From the NCBI GenBank assembly GCA_041390625.1, contig JAWKPM010000006.1, positions 124,001 through 188,000 on the forward strand: 64,000 nucleotides of DNA, written 5' to 3'. The position numbers and the translations under genes were made by a program. The notes below the pieces were generated by a model that worked only from the letters and a program-made list of their open reading frames with translations, had not been told where the DNA came from and did no database searches. Positions within the stretch are counted from its first letter, which is position 1. Each line of letters opens with the position of its first letter. Shown here one piece after another: positions 25,827 through 33,977 of this stretch. The stretch comes from RBC038 sp041390625 (lineage in GTDB: Bacteria; Chloroflexota; Dehalococcoidia; UBA2979).

Positions 25827-25911
25827 GGAGCGTGGACGGCCCTGCGGGCCGGCGTGCCCGCCCACCCGCCCCTTCTCGAGCGAGGGGCTGCGCCCCACGC
25901 GCTCCCCTCGG
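25827..25911. repeat. Dispersed palindromic intergenic repeat, copy 2
   Basis: Counterpart of the block at 8209-8292: GGCCC-TGC-GGGCC, the C-rich spacer, CGAGCGAGGGGCTGCGCCCC and GCGCTCCCCTCGGA. Both hairpin loops have changed from TTC to TGC together. It lies downstream of the helicase gene and upstream of the LLM gene. Confidence 0.75.
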
Positions 25912-25968
25912 ACTTGCGGTGCGCGGTGACGGGCGGCCCTGGCGACGGAGCCTGACCCTCGGTTGGGG

Positions 25969-28044
25969 CTAGCCGTAGAGGTCGAGGCGCTCCTGGTGCA
26001 GCTTGTCGCCGAAGGCGTCCATGATGGCGTCGAACTCGCCGACGTCGTGCTCGCAGACGAAGGTGATGGCTTTGCCCTCGCGGCCCATGCGCCCGGTGCG
26101 TCCGATGCGGTGGACGTACTCCTCGACGTTCTGGGGGACGTCGTAGTTCACGACGTGGGTGATCTCGGGGATGTCGATGCCTCGGGCGGCGACGTTCGTG
26201 GCGACGAGGATGTCGAGCTCGCCGTCGCGGAAGCGCTGGACGACGCGGTCCCGCTGACGCTGGTCGAGGTCGCCGTGCAGCGCGCCGATGCGGATGCCGT
26301 CGGTCTGGAGGCGCTCGCTCAGGCGGTCGGCGCCTCGACGGGTCTTCGAGAAGACGATGGTGCGACCCTTGAGCTCGCGCTTCACCAACTCGGCGAGGCC
26401 GCGCATCTTGTCGCGCTCGGCAACCTCGAAGTAGACCTGCTCGATGGACTCAACGGAGGAGAGCTCGGGGTCGACGGTCACGGTGACCGGGTCGTGCATG
26501 TAGCGGTGCACGAGGTTCTTGATCGAGGTGGGCATCGTCGCCGAGAAGAGCGCGGTCTGCCTCGCGCGCGGCGTCTGGCCGAGGATGCGCGTGATGTCAG
26601 GCAGGAATCCGATGTCCAGCATCTCGTCGGCCTCGTCGAGGACGGCGTAGCGCACGGCTCGCAGCGAGAGCGTGCGGCGCTTGATGTGGTCCAGCACGCG
26701 GCCGGGCGTGCCGACGACGACCTGAGGCCCGCGCTCGAGGGCGCGGAAGTCGCGGTCCAGCGCGCGCCCGCCCAGGAGGCCGACGACGCGCACGCCGGAG
26801 TACGAACCGAGGTCCGTCAGGACCTCGAGGACCTGTTGCGCCAGCTCGCGCGTCGGCACGAGGACGATGGCCTGCGGCTCGGCGAGGTCGGGGTCGCACG
26901 CCTCGAGGAGCGGCAGGCCGAAGGCGACGGTCTTGCCGCTGCCGGTCTGCGCGACGCCGACCACATCGTGGCCTTCGATGAGTGCCGGGATGGCCTGAGC
27001 CTGGATCGGAGTTGGGTCGGTGAAGCCGGAGGCGCCGACGGCCCGGAGGCCGTTGTCGCCGACGCCGAGCTCGCGGAACGCCTCTGGAAGGTCACCGTCG
27101 AACGTGGTGGGCTCGAGCCGCCCGGTCTTCGAGGGCTGCTCGGACCTCGGGCGCTCAGCCGACGTCTCGTCGCGGCGCGCCTCGTTGCGCGGTGCGCGCG
27201 CGGGGCGCCGGCGGGCGACGCGCGGGGCGTCGACCTCGATTGCGGGGGTTCGCGTGTCGTCGCTCGACTCCTCGGAATCGTCGGCCTCGGCAACGTCATC
27301 GTCGACGTTCAAGGTGTCGTTGGCGGTGTCTAGGCTGCCGTCCGCGCCCTCGCTGCGGCGACGGCCGCGTCCGCCTCGACGGCCGCGGCGGCGGCGCTTC
27401 GGGGCATCGCCGTCCGTGCCCGACTCGGTGTCTCGGGGGGCTGCGGCGCGGTCGTTCGAAGTGGCGGGTGCGGTGGTGTTCGAGGGCGCCTCGGTGTCTG
27501 CCTCGGCGTCGCCGCGGCCGAAGTGCGGCACGAAGCGGCTGGTGCCTGAGACGAGCACACGGCGCGTGGCGTGGAGGCCCGGGGGCGGCCGGCGGCGGGC
27601 GGGGAGGATCGTGCGATCACCGCCCTCGGAAGGCGGGCGGAAGGCGACGTCCTCGGGCAGCGGCTCTTCGAGGGAGGAGCGCCACGGGCGGCGTCGTCGA
27701 CGGTCGTCGCGGCCTCGGTTGTCGCGGCGGTCGTCTGAGCGATCGCGCGAGTCACGGCGGTCTCGGGTCTGGGAGTTTCGTGAGCTCTCGTTGTCGCGGC
27801 CGGAGCGGCCGTTGGAGGAGCTGGAGGTGGAGCGTTCGTGGGTGGCCGTTGGGGCCTCGGAGGTGGCGGTCGTTTGGGTGGTTCCGTTCGTGGTCTGGTT
27901 CGACTTGTTGCGGCCGCGCCCACCTCGACGCCCGCGCCGGCGTCGTTTGCGGGGCTCGTCCGAGTCGTCGTGCTCGTCCGTGGCCATGTCTGCTGGGGTG
28001 GGCGCGGTGAACCAGTCCCGCAGCCGTCGCAGAAGCGGGCTCAT
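25969..28044 (-). CDS. DEAD-box RNA helicase with long disordered N-terminus
   Basis: 691 residues. The helicase core is at the C-terminal side (about 310-691): AQTGSGKT (motif I, 365-372), DEAD (470-473), SAT (501-503), and HRIGRTGR near 650. The first 310 residues are low-complexity Arg/Gly/Asp/Ser with the 13-residue basic block KRRRRGRRGGRGR twice (33-45 and 216-228). Most bacterial relatives carry such tails at the C-terminus instead. It is expected to unwind structured RNA in ribosome assembly or mRNA decay. Confidence 0.92.
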   Translation of the reverse strand: MSPLLRRLRDWFTAPTPADMATDEHDDSDEPRKRRRRGRRGGRGRNKSNQTTNGTTQTTATSEAPTATHERSTSSSSNGRSGRDNESSRNSQTRDRRDSRDRSDDRRDNRGRDDRRRRRPWRSSLEEPLPEDVAFRPPSEGGDRTILPARRRPPPGLHATRRVLVSGTSRFVPHFGRGDAEADTEAPSNTTAPATSNDRAAAPRDTESGTDGDAPKRRRRGRRGGRGRRRSEGADGSLDTANDTLNVDDDVAEADDSEESSDDTRTPAIEVDAPRVARRRPARAPRNEARRDETSAERPRSEQPSKTGRLEPTTFDGDLPEAFRELGVGDNGLRAVGASGFTDPTPIQAQAIPALIEGHDVVGVAQTGSGKTVAFGLPLLEACDPDLAEPQAIVLVPTRELAQQVLEVLTDLGSYSGVRVVGLLGGRALDRDFRALERGPQVVVGTPGRVLDHIKRRTLSLRAVRYAVLDEADEMLDIGFLPDITRILGQTPRARQTALFSATMPTSIKNLVHRYMHDPVTVTVDPELSSVESIEQVYFEVAERDKMRGLAELVKRELKGRTIVFSKTRRGADRLSERLQTDGIRIGALHGDLDQRQRDRVVQRFRDGELDILVATNVAARGIDIPEITHVVNYDVPQNVEEYVHRIGRTGRMGREGKAITFVCEHDVGEFDAIMDAFGDKLHQERLDLYG

Positions 28045-28235
28045 CGCGCGGCCTCGTCCTCGTCCGGCGCGATGTCGTTGGCCGTGTCAGGGACTGGTAG
28101 GGGGGAGGGGCCGCGCCGTTGTCGCGCGGGGATGAGTGTCATCGATGAACATCGTAGCAAGGTTCGGGGGGTTCGGCGAGCCGGGGGGAACCCTACCGCC
28201 GCACCTCGAGGGTGGGTGAGCGGTTCGGGACGTAG

Positions 28236-29525
28236 TCAGGCGCCCGCGGCCTCGATGGTGGCGTCGGGCTCGACGTCCTCGTCGAGGGGCTCCATGTAGG
28301 GCACGTCGGCCCGGCGCATGAGGACGAAGAAGGCGAGCGCGCCGACGATCGTGACGATGCCGGCGTAGCGGAAGACGGCATCGAGGCCGAACGTCGAGAC
28401 GACGAGCGCGCCGACGAGCGAGCCGGTGAGAAAGCCGACGGAGTTCCCCATCTGGTTGAGGCCCATCACCGAGCCCATGCCGACTCGACGGCCGACGGTG
28501 ACGAAGATCGCCTGCTGGGCGGGCCACGAGACGGCCTCTGCCAGGCCGATCACGAAGACGACGACGACGAGCCAGGGCGCGATCACGAGCGCGCTGCCGA
28601 GGAAGTCGGTCTCCACGACGTTGCGCGGCACCGCCGGCGTGAGGAACTGACCGACCGCCGAGATGCCGAGGCCGACCATCACCATCATCAGGCGGTCCAT
28701 GCGGTCGGCAACCGGGCCGGCCAACGGCTGCAGCACCGCCGAGGTGAGGGAGCGCGTGGCCAGCAGGATGCCGACGAAGAGCGCGGAGTCCGTGCCGAGG
28801 CCGTCCGGGTCGATCACGAAGACAGCGAGGAACGATGCCGCGGCGCCCCATCCAAGTGCGACCACCGTCTGCACGGCGAGCGCGGCCTGCACGTCGGCAC
28901 GTCGGATCACCTCGCGCCAGCCCATCTGGATCTCCGCGGGCTCCACGTAGTCGGCCGCGGCGCCTCGCGGCCGGCCTCGCCTCGGGAGGAGGAGGAGCGT
29001 CATGAGGCCGGTGCCGGCGAGGAGTAGGGCCATCGAGGTGAAGGCGGCATCGGTGCCGAAGGCGTCTCGGAGGCCGCCACCGAGCAGGGGGCCGAGGCCG
29101 AAGCCTGCAATCTGGGCGACGGAGAAGACGCCCATGTAGGTGCCCTCGCGCTGCGGGGGCGCCAGCCGGCCGATGTAGGCGAGCGACAGCGGGAAGATGC
29201 CGGCGGCGCCGAGGCCGGAGAGCACTCGGAACGCTACGACCGTCTGCCAGTTCGGGGCGAAGACGTAGCCGATCGCGCCGACCGCGTAGATGAAGAAGCC
29301 CGCGGCGATGAAGGGCTTCGAGCCGAAGCGGTCGCCAAGACGGCCGATGAACGGCGCGGCGAGCAGCTGGGACAGCGAGAGGCCGGAGAACGAGAGCGCC
29401 ACCGCGAGTTCCGGCCCGTTGAGCTCGTCTCGGACGTAGACAGGCAGCAGCGGCGACACCATGCCGATGCCCGCCATCGCGACGAGCATCGCGATCCAGA
29501 GGACGACGAACCCTCGAGAGAGCAC
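28236..29525 (-). CDS. MFS multidrug-type transporter
   Basis: 429 residues, 12 membrane segments. The TetA/Bmr-type loop reads GRLGDRFGSKPFIAAG near residue 60, and RVLSGLGAAGIFPLSLAYIG matches the antiporter motif C region of proton-drug exchangers. Start is GTG at 29525. It stands between PurU and the helicase with spacing over 80 bases on each side, so it is likely transcribed alone. Substrate unknown. Confidence 0.85.
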   Translation of the reverse strand: MLSRGFVVLWIAMLVAMAGIGMVSPLLPVYVRDELNGPELAVALSFSGLSLSQLLAAPFIGRLGDRFGSKPFIAAGFFIYAVGAIGYVFAPNWQTVVAFRVLSGLGAAGIFPLSLAYIGRLAPPQREGTYMGVFSVAQIAGFGLGPLLGGGLRDAFGTDAAFTSMALLLAGTGLMTLLLLPRRGRPRGAAADYVEPAEIQMGWREVIRRADVQAALAVQTVVALGWGAAASFLAVFVIDPDGLGTDSALFVGILLATRSLTSAVLQPLAGPVADRMDRLMMVMVGLGISAVGQFLTPAVPRNVVETDFLGSALVIAPWLVVVVFVIGLAEAVSWPAQQAIFVTVGRRVGMGSVMGLNQMGNSVGFLTGSLVGALVVSTFGLDAVFRYAGIVTIVGALAFFVLMRRADVPYMEPLDEDVEPDATIEAAGA

Positions 29526-29614
29526 GAACGAGGCCTATCACAGCGAAACGCGAGCCTCGGCCGGGGACAGCCGTGCCCACGATCGTACGGCCTCGGGGCC
29601 GATTGAGGGGCGGT

Positions 29615-30499
29615 CTAGCGGAAGACCACCGTCTTGTTGCCGTGCACGAAGACGCGGTCCTCGATGTGCCACTGGACGGCGCGGGCGAGGACGGAGCGCT
29701 CCACCTCGCGACCGAGGCGCACGAGGTCGTCGCGCGTGTCGCGGTGGGAGATGGTCACGACATCCTGCTCGATGATCGGCCCTTCATCGAGGTCGTCGGT
29801 GGCGTAGTGCGCCGTTGCGCCGATCAGCTTGACGCCTCGGTCGAAGGCGCGGCCGTAGGGGTCGGCGCCCGCGAAGGCGGGCAGGAACGAGTGATGAATG
29901 TTGATGACGCGGTTTGGGTAGCGGTCGATCACCTTCGAACTCAGGATCTGCATGTAGCGCGCCATCACCAGCAGCTCGATGTGCTCGCGCTCGCACAGCT
30001 CGAGGATGGCGGCCTCCTGCTCCTCGCGGATCTCCTTGATCACGGGGAGGTGCAGGTAGGGGATGCCGAACGCCTCGACGTCGGGTCGCAGCTTGTCGTG
30101 GTTCGAGATCACGAGGCGCAGGTCGACGGGGAGTTCGCCGCGACGCCAGCGCCAGAGCAGCTCCATCAGGCAGTGGTCGAAGCGCGATACGAGGATGGCA
30201 GTGCGGACGCGCTGCTCGCTGTAGCGCACGCGCCAGTCCATCTCGAAGGGGCGTCCGACTTCCTCGGCGAAGCGCGCCTCGAGGTCGGCGGGCGGCGTCG
30301 CGAGGCCCTCGAGGGCGAACTCCATGCGCATGAAGAAGCGCCCGCCGCTGGCGTCGGTGGAGTACTGGTCGGCCTGGATGATGTTCGCCTCGTGCGCGAA
30401 GAGGAACTGCGACACGGCGGCGACGATGCCGGGGCGGTCGTCGCACTGGATCAGGAGGCGCGCGGTGCCCGTCGAGGGTCGCGAGGCGTCATCGGTCAT
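29615..30499 (-). CDS. purU: Formyltetrahydrofolate deformylase (PurU)
   Basis: 294 residues: an N-terminal ACT domain (RLLIQCDDRPGIVAAVSQFL) and a formyltransferase-fold domain with NIHHSFLPAFAGADPYGRAF and the catalytic Asp in ATDDLDEGPIIEQD. It hydrolyses 10-formyl-THF to THF and formate, balancing one-carbon pools. TATCAT (30506-30511) lies exactly 6 bases before the ATG, so a leaderless mRNA is likely and a promoter separates it from the selenoprotein genes upstream. Confidence 0.93.
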   Translation of the reverse strand: MTDDASRPSTGTARLLIQCDDRPGIVAAVSQFLFAHEANIIQADQYSTDASGGRFFMRMEFALEGLATPPADLEARFAEEVGRPFEMDWRVRYSEQRVRTAILVSRFDHCLMELLWRWRRGELPVDLRLVISNHDKLRPDVEAFGIPYLHLPVIKEIREEQEAAILELCEREHIELLVMARYMQILSSKVIDRYPNRVINIHHSFLPAFAGADPYGRAFDRGVKLIGATAHYATDDLDEGPIIEQDVVTISHRDTRDDLVRLGREVERSVLARAVQWHIEDRVFVHGNKTVVFR

Positions 30500-30553
30500 G
30501 GCGCGATGATACGTGCGTCCTGAGGCAAGACCCAGCGCGGCGCCTCGGTCTGG

Positions 30554-30793
30554 CTAGTGCGTGTGGGGCTCGCCGTTGTGGTGGTCGTGCTCGTGGTGGT
30601 GGTCGCCCGAACCGGACGACGCGTCGACCTGTCAGCAGCCGGGTTGGCCGTGGTTGCCACAGCAATTGCTGCGCTTCACGAAGCGCAGGCCCATATTGCG
30701 CATCGCCATACCGAGCTTGCGATGCGCGGGGGCGTCGTAGGTGCTCCAGTTCGAGATCCACGCGCCGATGGACGGTCGGTCCGGTCTCGCCAT
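30554..30793 (-). CDS. Candidate small selenoprotein with Cys-Sec pair and His-rich tail
   Basis: Read as a plain gene it ends at TGA 30632-30634 after 53 residues (NCCGNHGQPGC at the end). The same frame continues through that TGA for 25 residues to TAG: QVDASSGSGD then HHHEHDHHNGEPHTH, a metal-binding-looking tail that is hard to explain as chance. Decoding TGA as Sec gives 79 residues with Cys53-Sec54. A 7-bp hairpin with GTT loop begins 12 bases after the TGA (loop 20 bases away), within the range known for bacterial SECIS elements. It begins 16 bases after the redoxin selenoprotein gene, same strand. Function unknown; redox or metal handling is inferred. Confidence 0.7.
30603..30619 (-). 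promoter_or_regulatory. Putative bacterial SECIS hairpin of the small selenoprotein
   Basis: Minus-strand TCGTCCG-GTT-CGGGCGA: seven pairs including one G-T, a 3-base loop starting with G, loop 20 bases after TGA. Its shape and loop match the hairpin after the neighbouring gene's TGA. Confidence 0.6.
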
Positions 30794-30809
30794 GCCTCGA
30801 TGGTCCTCG

Positions 30810-31823
30810 CTAGCTGCGTCGGGGCGGTCGGTTCAGGCTACCAACCGGCAGGTCGAGGTGCAGCCGCGCCGTCTGGGGCAGGAAGCATTCGCGGTCGTTG
30901 CAGGCCTGGTAGCGCACCTCGACGTCGATGGGCACCGACTCGACCTCGGTGAGGGCGGAGTTCAGCTCGACGCGCACGACCGCGAAGCCCTCGAGGACGG
31001 GGAGCGGCTCGGTCAGCCCTGCGACCTGGAAGGGCACGGTGTCGGGGTAGCGGGGCGCGCCGATGTAGAGGCCCTCGGGACCGGTCACGGTCACCACCGT
31101 CGGGAAGTTGCCCTCTGGGACCTCGGGTCCGCCGACGTGGATCCCCTCCGGCAGATCGAGGCGGACGTGCAGGTCGACGCGCTGACGGAACTTGATGTCG
31201 GGGGCGTGGAGCTGCGCGGTGATGTTGATGTCCTCGACGGAGGCGCTCGCATGGGGCGTCTCGCCGAGCTCGGCCTGGAGGCCGAAGGCCTCCTCGAGCG
31301 TGAAGGCGGCGGCCTCGCGAATCTGGTACTCGCGATGGAAGAACTTCTGCACGACGACGCCCTGCTCGTCGAGGACGTACGTGCCCGGGTACGGGATGCC
31401 GTACACCGCCTCGTCGGGGTCGACGAGGGTGTTCAGGATGCCGAGCTGCTTGATGAACGCCGAGCCCTCGTCGGAGAGGAAGTCGTACTCGATGTCGTGC
31501 TCGTCGCAGAACTGCGCGATGGCGCCGATCGGGTCGTAGGAGATCGCGAAGACGCGCACGCCGCCGGCGGTGAACTCGCGGAGTCCGTTCTGCAGCTCAA
31601 CGAGCTGCGTTCGGCAGTACGGTCACCAGCGTGCGGAGCGCTGGAAGACGACCAGCGCCTTCTGTCCCGCTCGCGCCTCGTTCAGGTTCACGGCCTCGTT
31701 GCGCTGATTGCGCAGGGTGAAGTCGGGGAAGACCTCGCCGATGGCGGGGCCGGTCGGGAAGTCGTCGGTCTCCGGCGTGCGCCTGGACGGCGGCAGTCGC
31801 TCGGGTTCGGGCGGCGTGGTCAT
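30810..31823 (-). CDS. Selenoprotein: U-x-x-C redoxin fused to DsbD-like domain
   Basis: A single 337-residue frame if TGA at 31623-31625 is read as Sec67. The N-terminal AhpC/TSA-type thioredoxin fold reads IGEVFPDFTLRNQ, ALVVFQRSARW, then U-P-Y-C (67-70), RTQLVELQ, VFAISYDPIGAIAQFCDEHD and GIPYPGTYVLDEQGVV. Residues about 195-337 resemble the N-terminal alpha domain of DsbD, including YQACNDRECFLPQ with Cys308 and Cys313. Relatives with WCPYC are usual at this position. A perfect SECIS-like hairpin follows the TGA. The ATG at 31823 precedes codon 67 in frame. Without readthrough both pieces would be broken halves of one domain. It probably reduces peroxides or disulfides; there is no signal peptide. 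Confidence 0.88.
31592..31608 (-). promoter_or_regulatory. Putative bacterial SECIS hairpin of the redoxin selenoprotein
   Basis: Minus-strand GCAGCTC-GTT-GAGCTGC: a perfect 7-bp stem with a 3-base loop starting with G, loop 22 bases after the TGA; CCG/CGG outside can extend the stem across a small internal loop. This fits the known bacterial SECIS geometry. Confidence 0.75.
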
Positions 31824-31917
31824 CGAGGTCCCCTCGATTGGCTCGTTCGGGCGCGTCGATTGTACACGACGGCATCGGTACCCCGGTGGGGTATCACGAT
31901 TCGAGGAGGGGAGAGGG

Positions 31918-33150
31918 TCAGAAGGTCGCCCAGATCGGTCTCGTGCGGGCGTAGATGCTGAGGAGCGCCAGCGCGGCGACGGCCGCACCGGCCCCGATGG
32001 CGAGCTGGGGGTTCCACGCATCGGCGGCGACACCGGAGACGAGCACCCCGAGCGGCTGCAGTCCCCAGAGCAGGCTCACGAGCGACATCACTCGCCCGCG
32101 GTAGGCCTCGGGCGTCTGCACGAGCACGACGGTCTGCGTCATCGTCTCGGTGAGCTGGAGGCCGAGGCCGATGAGGAGCGCGAAGGCGGCGGCCATGAGG
32201 AGGGTGCTGCTGAGCGCGAAGCCGGCGAGCGCACCGAAGGCAGTGGTGAGCGCCGCCGCGTAGATGGGTGCGCGGCGCTCGGTGCTCGAGAGCCACACGA
32301 GGAGCAGCGCGCCGCTCACGGCGCCGACTCCGGCCGCGGTGTAGAGCAGACCGAGCCCGCCCTCGCCGCTGCCGTAGACGTCTCGAACGAACACCGGTGC
32401 CAGCTGCTGCCAGTTGCGGCCGAGCAGGGTGACGACGAGGGCGATCGTGAGCAGGAGCAGCACGACCGGCTGAGCGCGGACGTAGCGCAGGCCGGATACG
32501 AAGTCACCGGTGACGTTCCAGCGGCCGGCGCGGTGTCGCCTCGGGATGCGCATGATGAAGATCGCGAGGGCGAGCGCGGCATTGCCCACACCGTTCGCGA
32601 CGAAGCAGCCGCCCGCGCCGAAGATCGCGAGCACGGCGGCACCGAGGATCGGGCCGGCGATCGTCGTCATCGAGAAGACGGAGACGTTGATGGCGACGGC
32701 GTTCGCGACCACCGACTCGTGCACGGTGTCGGGGATGAGCGACTGCCTCGCGGGGATGTCCATCGCGAAGGCGCAGCCGGCGAGGAACGCCAGCACCACC
32801 ATGTGCCAGAGCTCGACCCAGCCGCCGAGGATCAGCACACCCTCGATGAACATCAGCACGGACACCGTCGAGCGCGTCGTGACCAGCAGGTGCTTGCGGT
32901 AGAGGCGGTCGGCGACCACGCCCGAGAACGGCCCGAGGATCAGGAACGGGATCGAGAGCATCGAGCCGACGAGGGCCACGGCCGAGGCGCGGTCGGTGAG
33001 CTCGAGGACGAGCCACCCCTGCGCCACGATGATCATCCACCAGCCGCTCAGGGCGAGGAACAGCCCGATGAGCAGCAGGCGGAAGTCGCGGTAGCGGAGC
33101 GCGGCGAGGCCCTCCGGGATGCGCGAAGCATCGCCCGGAATGAGCGGCAC
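31918..33150 (-). CDS. EntS-like MFS exporter
   Basis: About 410 residues with 12 membrane segments and MFS_3 landmarks: GPFSGVVADRLYRKHLLVTT, FAMDIPARQSLIPDTV, PEAYRGRVMSLVSLLWG. The start is uncertain: I take GTG at 33150, but the frame is open through the end of the hydrolase gene and a GTG at 33225 is possible. It lies downstream of the dienelactone hydrolase with little or no gap, so probably one unit. It is the second of three MFS_3 proteins here. Substrate unknown. Confidence 0.8.
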   Translation of the reverse strand: MPLIPGDASRIPEGLAALRYRDFRLLLIGLFLALSGWWMIIVAQGWLVLELTDRASAVALVGSMLSIPFLILGPFSGVVADRLYRKHLLVTTRSTVSVLMFIEGVLILGGWVELWHMVVLAFLAGCAFAMDIPARQSLIPDTVHESVVANAVAINVSVFSMTTIAGPILGAAVLAIFGAGGCFVANGVGNAALALAIFIMRIPRRHRAGRWNVTGDFVSGLRYVRAQPVVLLLLTIALVVTLLGRNWQQLAPVFVRDVYGSGEGGLGLLYTAAGVGAVSGALLLVWLSSTERRAPIYAAALTTAFGALAGFALSSTLLMAAAFALLIGLGLQLTETMTQTVVLVQTPEAYRGRVMSLVSLLWGLQPLGVLVSGVAADAWNPQLAIGAGAAVAALALLSIYARTRPIWATF

Positions 33151-33200
33151 CGCCCATGGATCGGGCGGTGCCGGTCGGTCCTCGGCCGGAGCGGTGGTGC

Positions 33201-33872
33201 TCAGTTGAGGTGCTTCTTGAACCACCCGACGGAGCGGGTCCAGGAGTCCGCGGCGGACGGCTCGTGGTGGGCGGGGCCGGTGTTGAAGAACGAGTGGCCC
33301 GCGCCGTCGTAGAGCTTCACGTCGTTCTCGACGCCCGCCTTCGCGAGCGTGTCGCGCAGCATGTCGACGCGCTCGGCGGGGATGCCCTGGTCGAGCGCGC
33401 CGTAGGAGCCCATCACGGGTGCCTTGATCGTCGAGATCACGTCGGCCTCGGGCATGCCGCCGCCGTAGTAGACGTGCACGGCATCGACGTTCGAGGAGGG
33501 GCGGATGGCGGTTGCCAGCGTCAGGCCGCCGCCCATGCAGAAGCCGACGCATCCGACCTTCGCGACGCCCTTCTCGGACTTCAGCCAGCCGATGGCGGCA
33601 TCGATCTCGCGGGCGGCGAGGTCGCGTTCGAGGCTCATCGCGAGCTTGCGGGCCTCGTCGGGCTCGGTCGCCATCTCGCCGTGGTACATGTCCGGCGCGA
33701 AGGCGAGGAAGCCCTCGGCGGCGTAGCGGTCGGCGATGTTCTTGATGTCCTCGTTGAGGCCCCACCACTCCTGGATGACGATCAGGCCGCCCACCGGCGT
33801 GCCGCGGGGCTCCGAGAGGTAGCCGGAGACCTTCACGCCATCGTGCTCGACATTGACCAGGCTGCCCGCCAT
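33201..33872 (-). CDS. Dienelactone hydrolase family protein
   Basis: 223 residues. The alpha/beta-hydrolase with Cys nucleophile in VGCVGFCMGGGLTLA, the acid in SYGALDQGIPAERV and the His in LYDGAGHSFFN. EWWGLNEDIKNIADRYAAEG is typical of the family. AAGGGAG precedes the ATG. The prototype opens dienelactone in chlorocatechol breakdown, but many paralogues act on other esters, so the substrate is open. Confidence 0.92.
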   Translation of the reverse strand: MAGSLVNVEHDGVKVSGYLSEPRGTPVGGLIVIQEWWGLNEDIKNIADRYAAEGFLAFAPDMYHGEMATEPDEARKLAMSLERDLAAREIDAAIGWLKSEKGVAKVGCVGFCMGGGLTLATAIRPSSNVDAVHVYYGGGMPEADVISTIKAPVMGSYGALDQGIPAERVDMLRDTLAKAGVENDVKLYDGAGHSFFNTGPAHHEPSAADSWTRSVGWFKKHLN

Positions 33873-33977
33873 CGGGGGTGCTCCCTTCGGTGTGCGCGTG
33901 TGTGCGGTGGGGTGAATTCGGTATCGCGCGGGACGGAGTATAGCGAGGCCTCGAAGTGGCTCCAGCGTCCTCGACGG

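Noticed and set aside
30557..30952. Plus-strand open frame over the small selenoprotein
   Set aside because: Val/Arg-rich antisense translation (repeats of VVV come from His codons on the other strand); no ribosome site.
31559..31625. Redoxin gene as a pseudogene or sequencing error at TGA
   Set aside because: Both sides stay in frame without indel, the TGA replaces exactly the active-site Cys, and a SECIS-like hairpin follows; selenocysteine is the better explanation.
31708..33312. Plus-strand open frame of 534 codons opposite the redoxin and MFS genes
   Set aside because: Translation is Arg/Glu/His-rich without folds; it is antisense to recognisable proteins.
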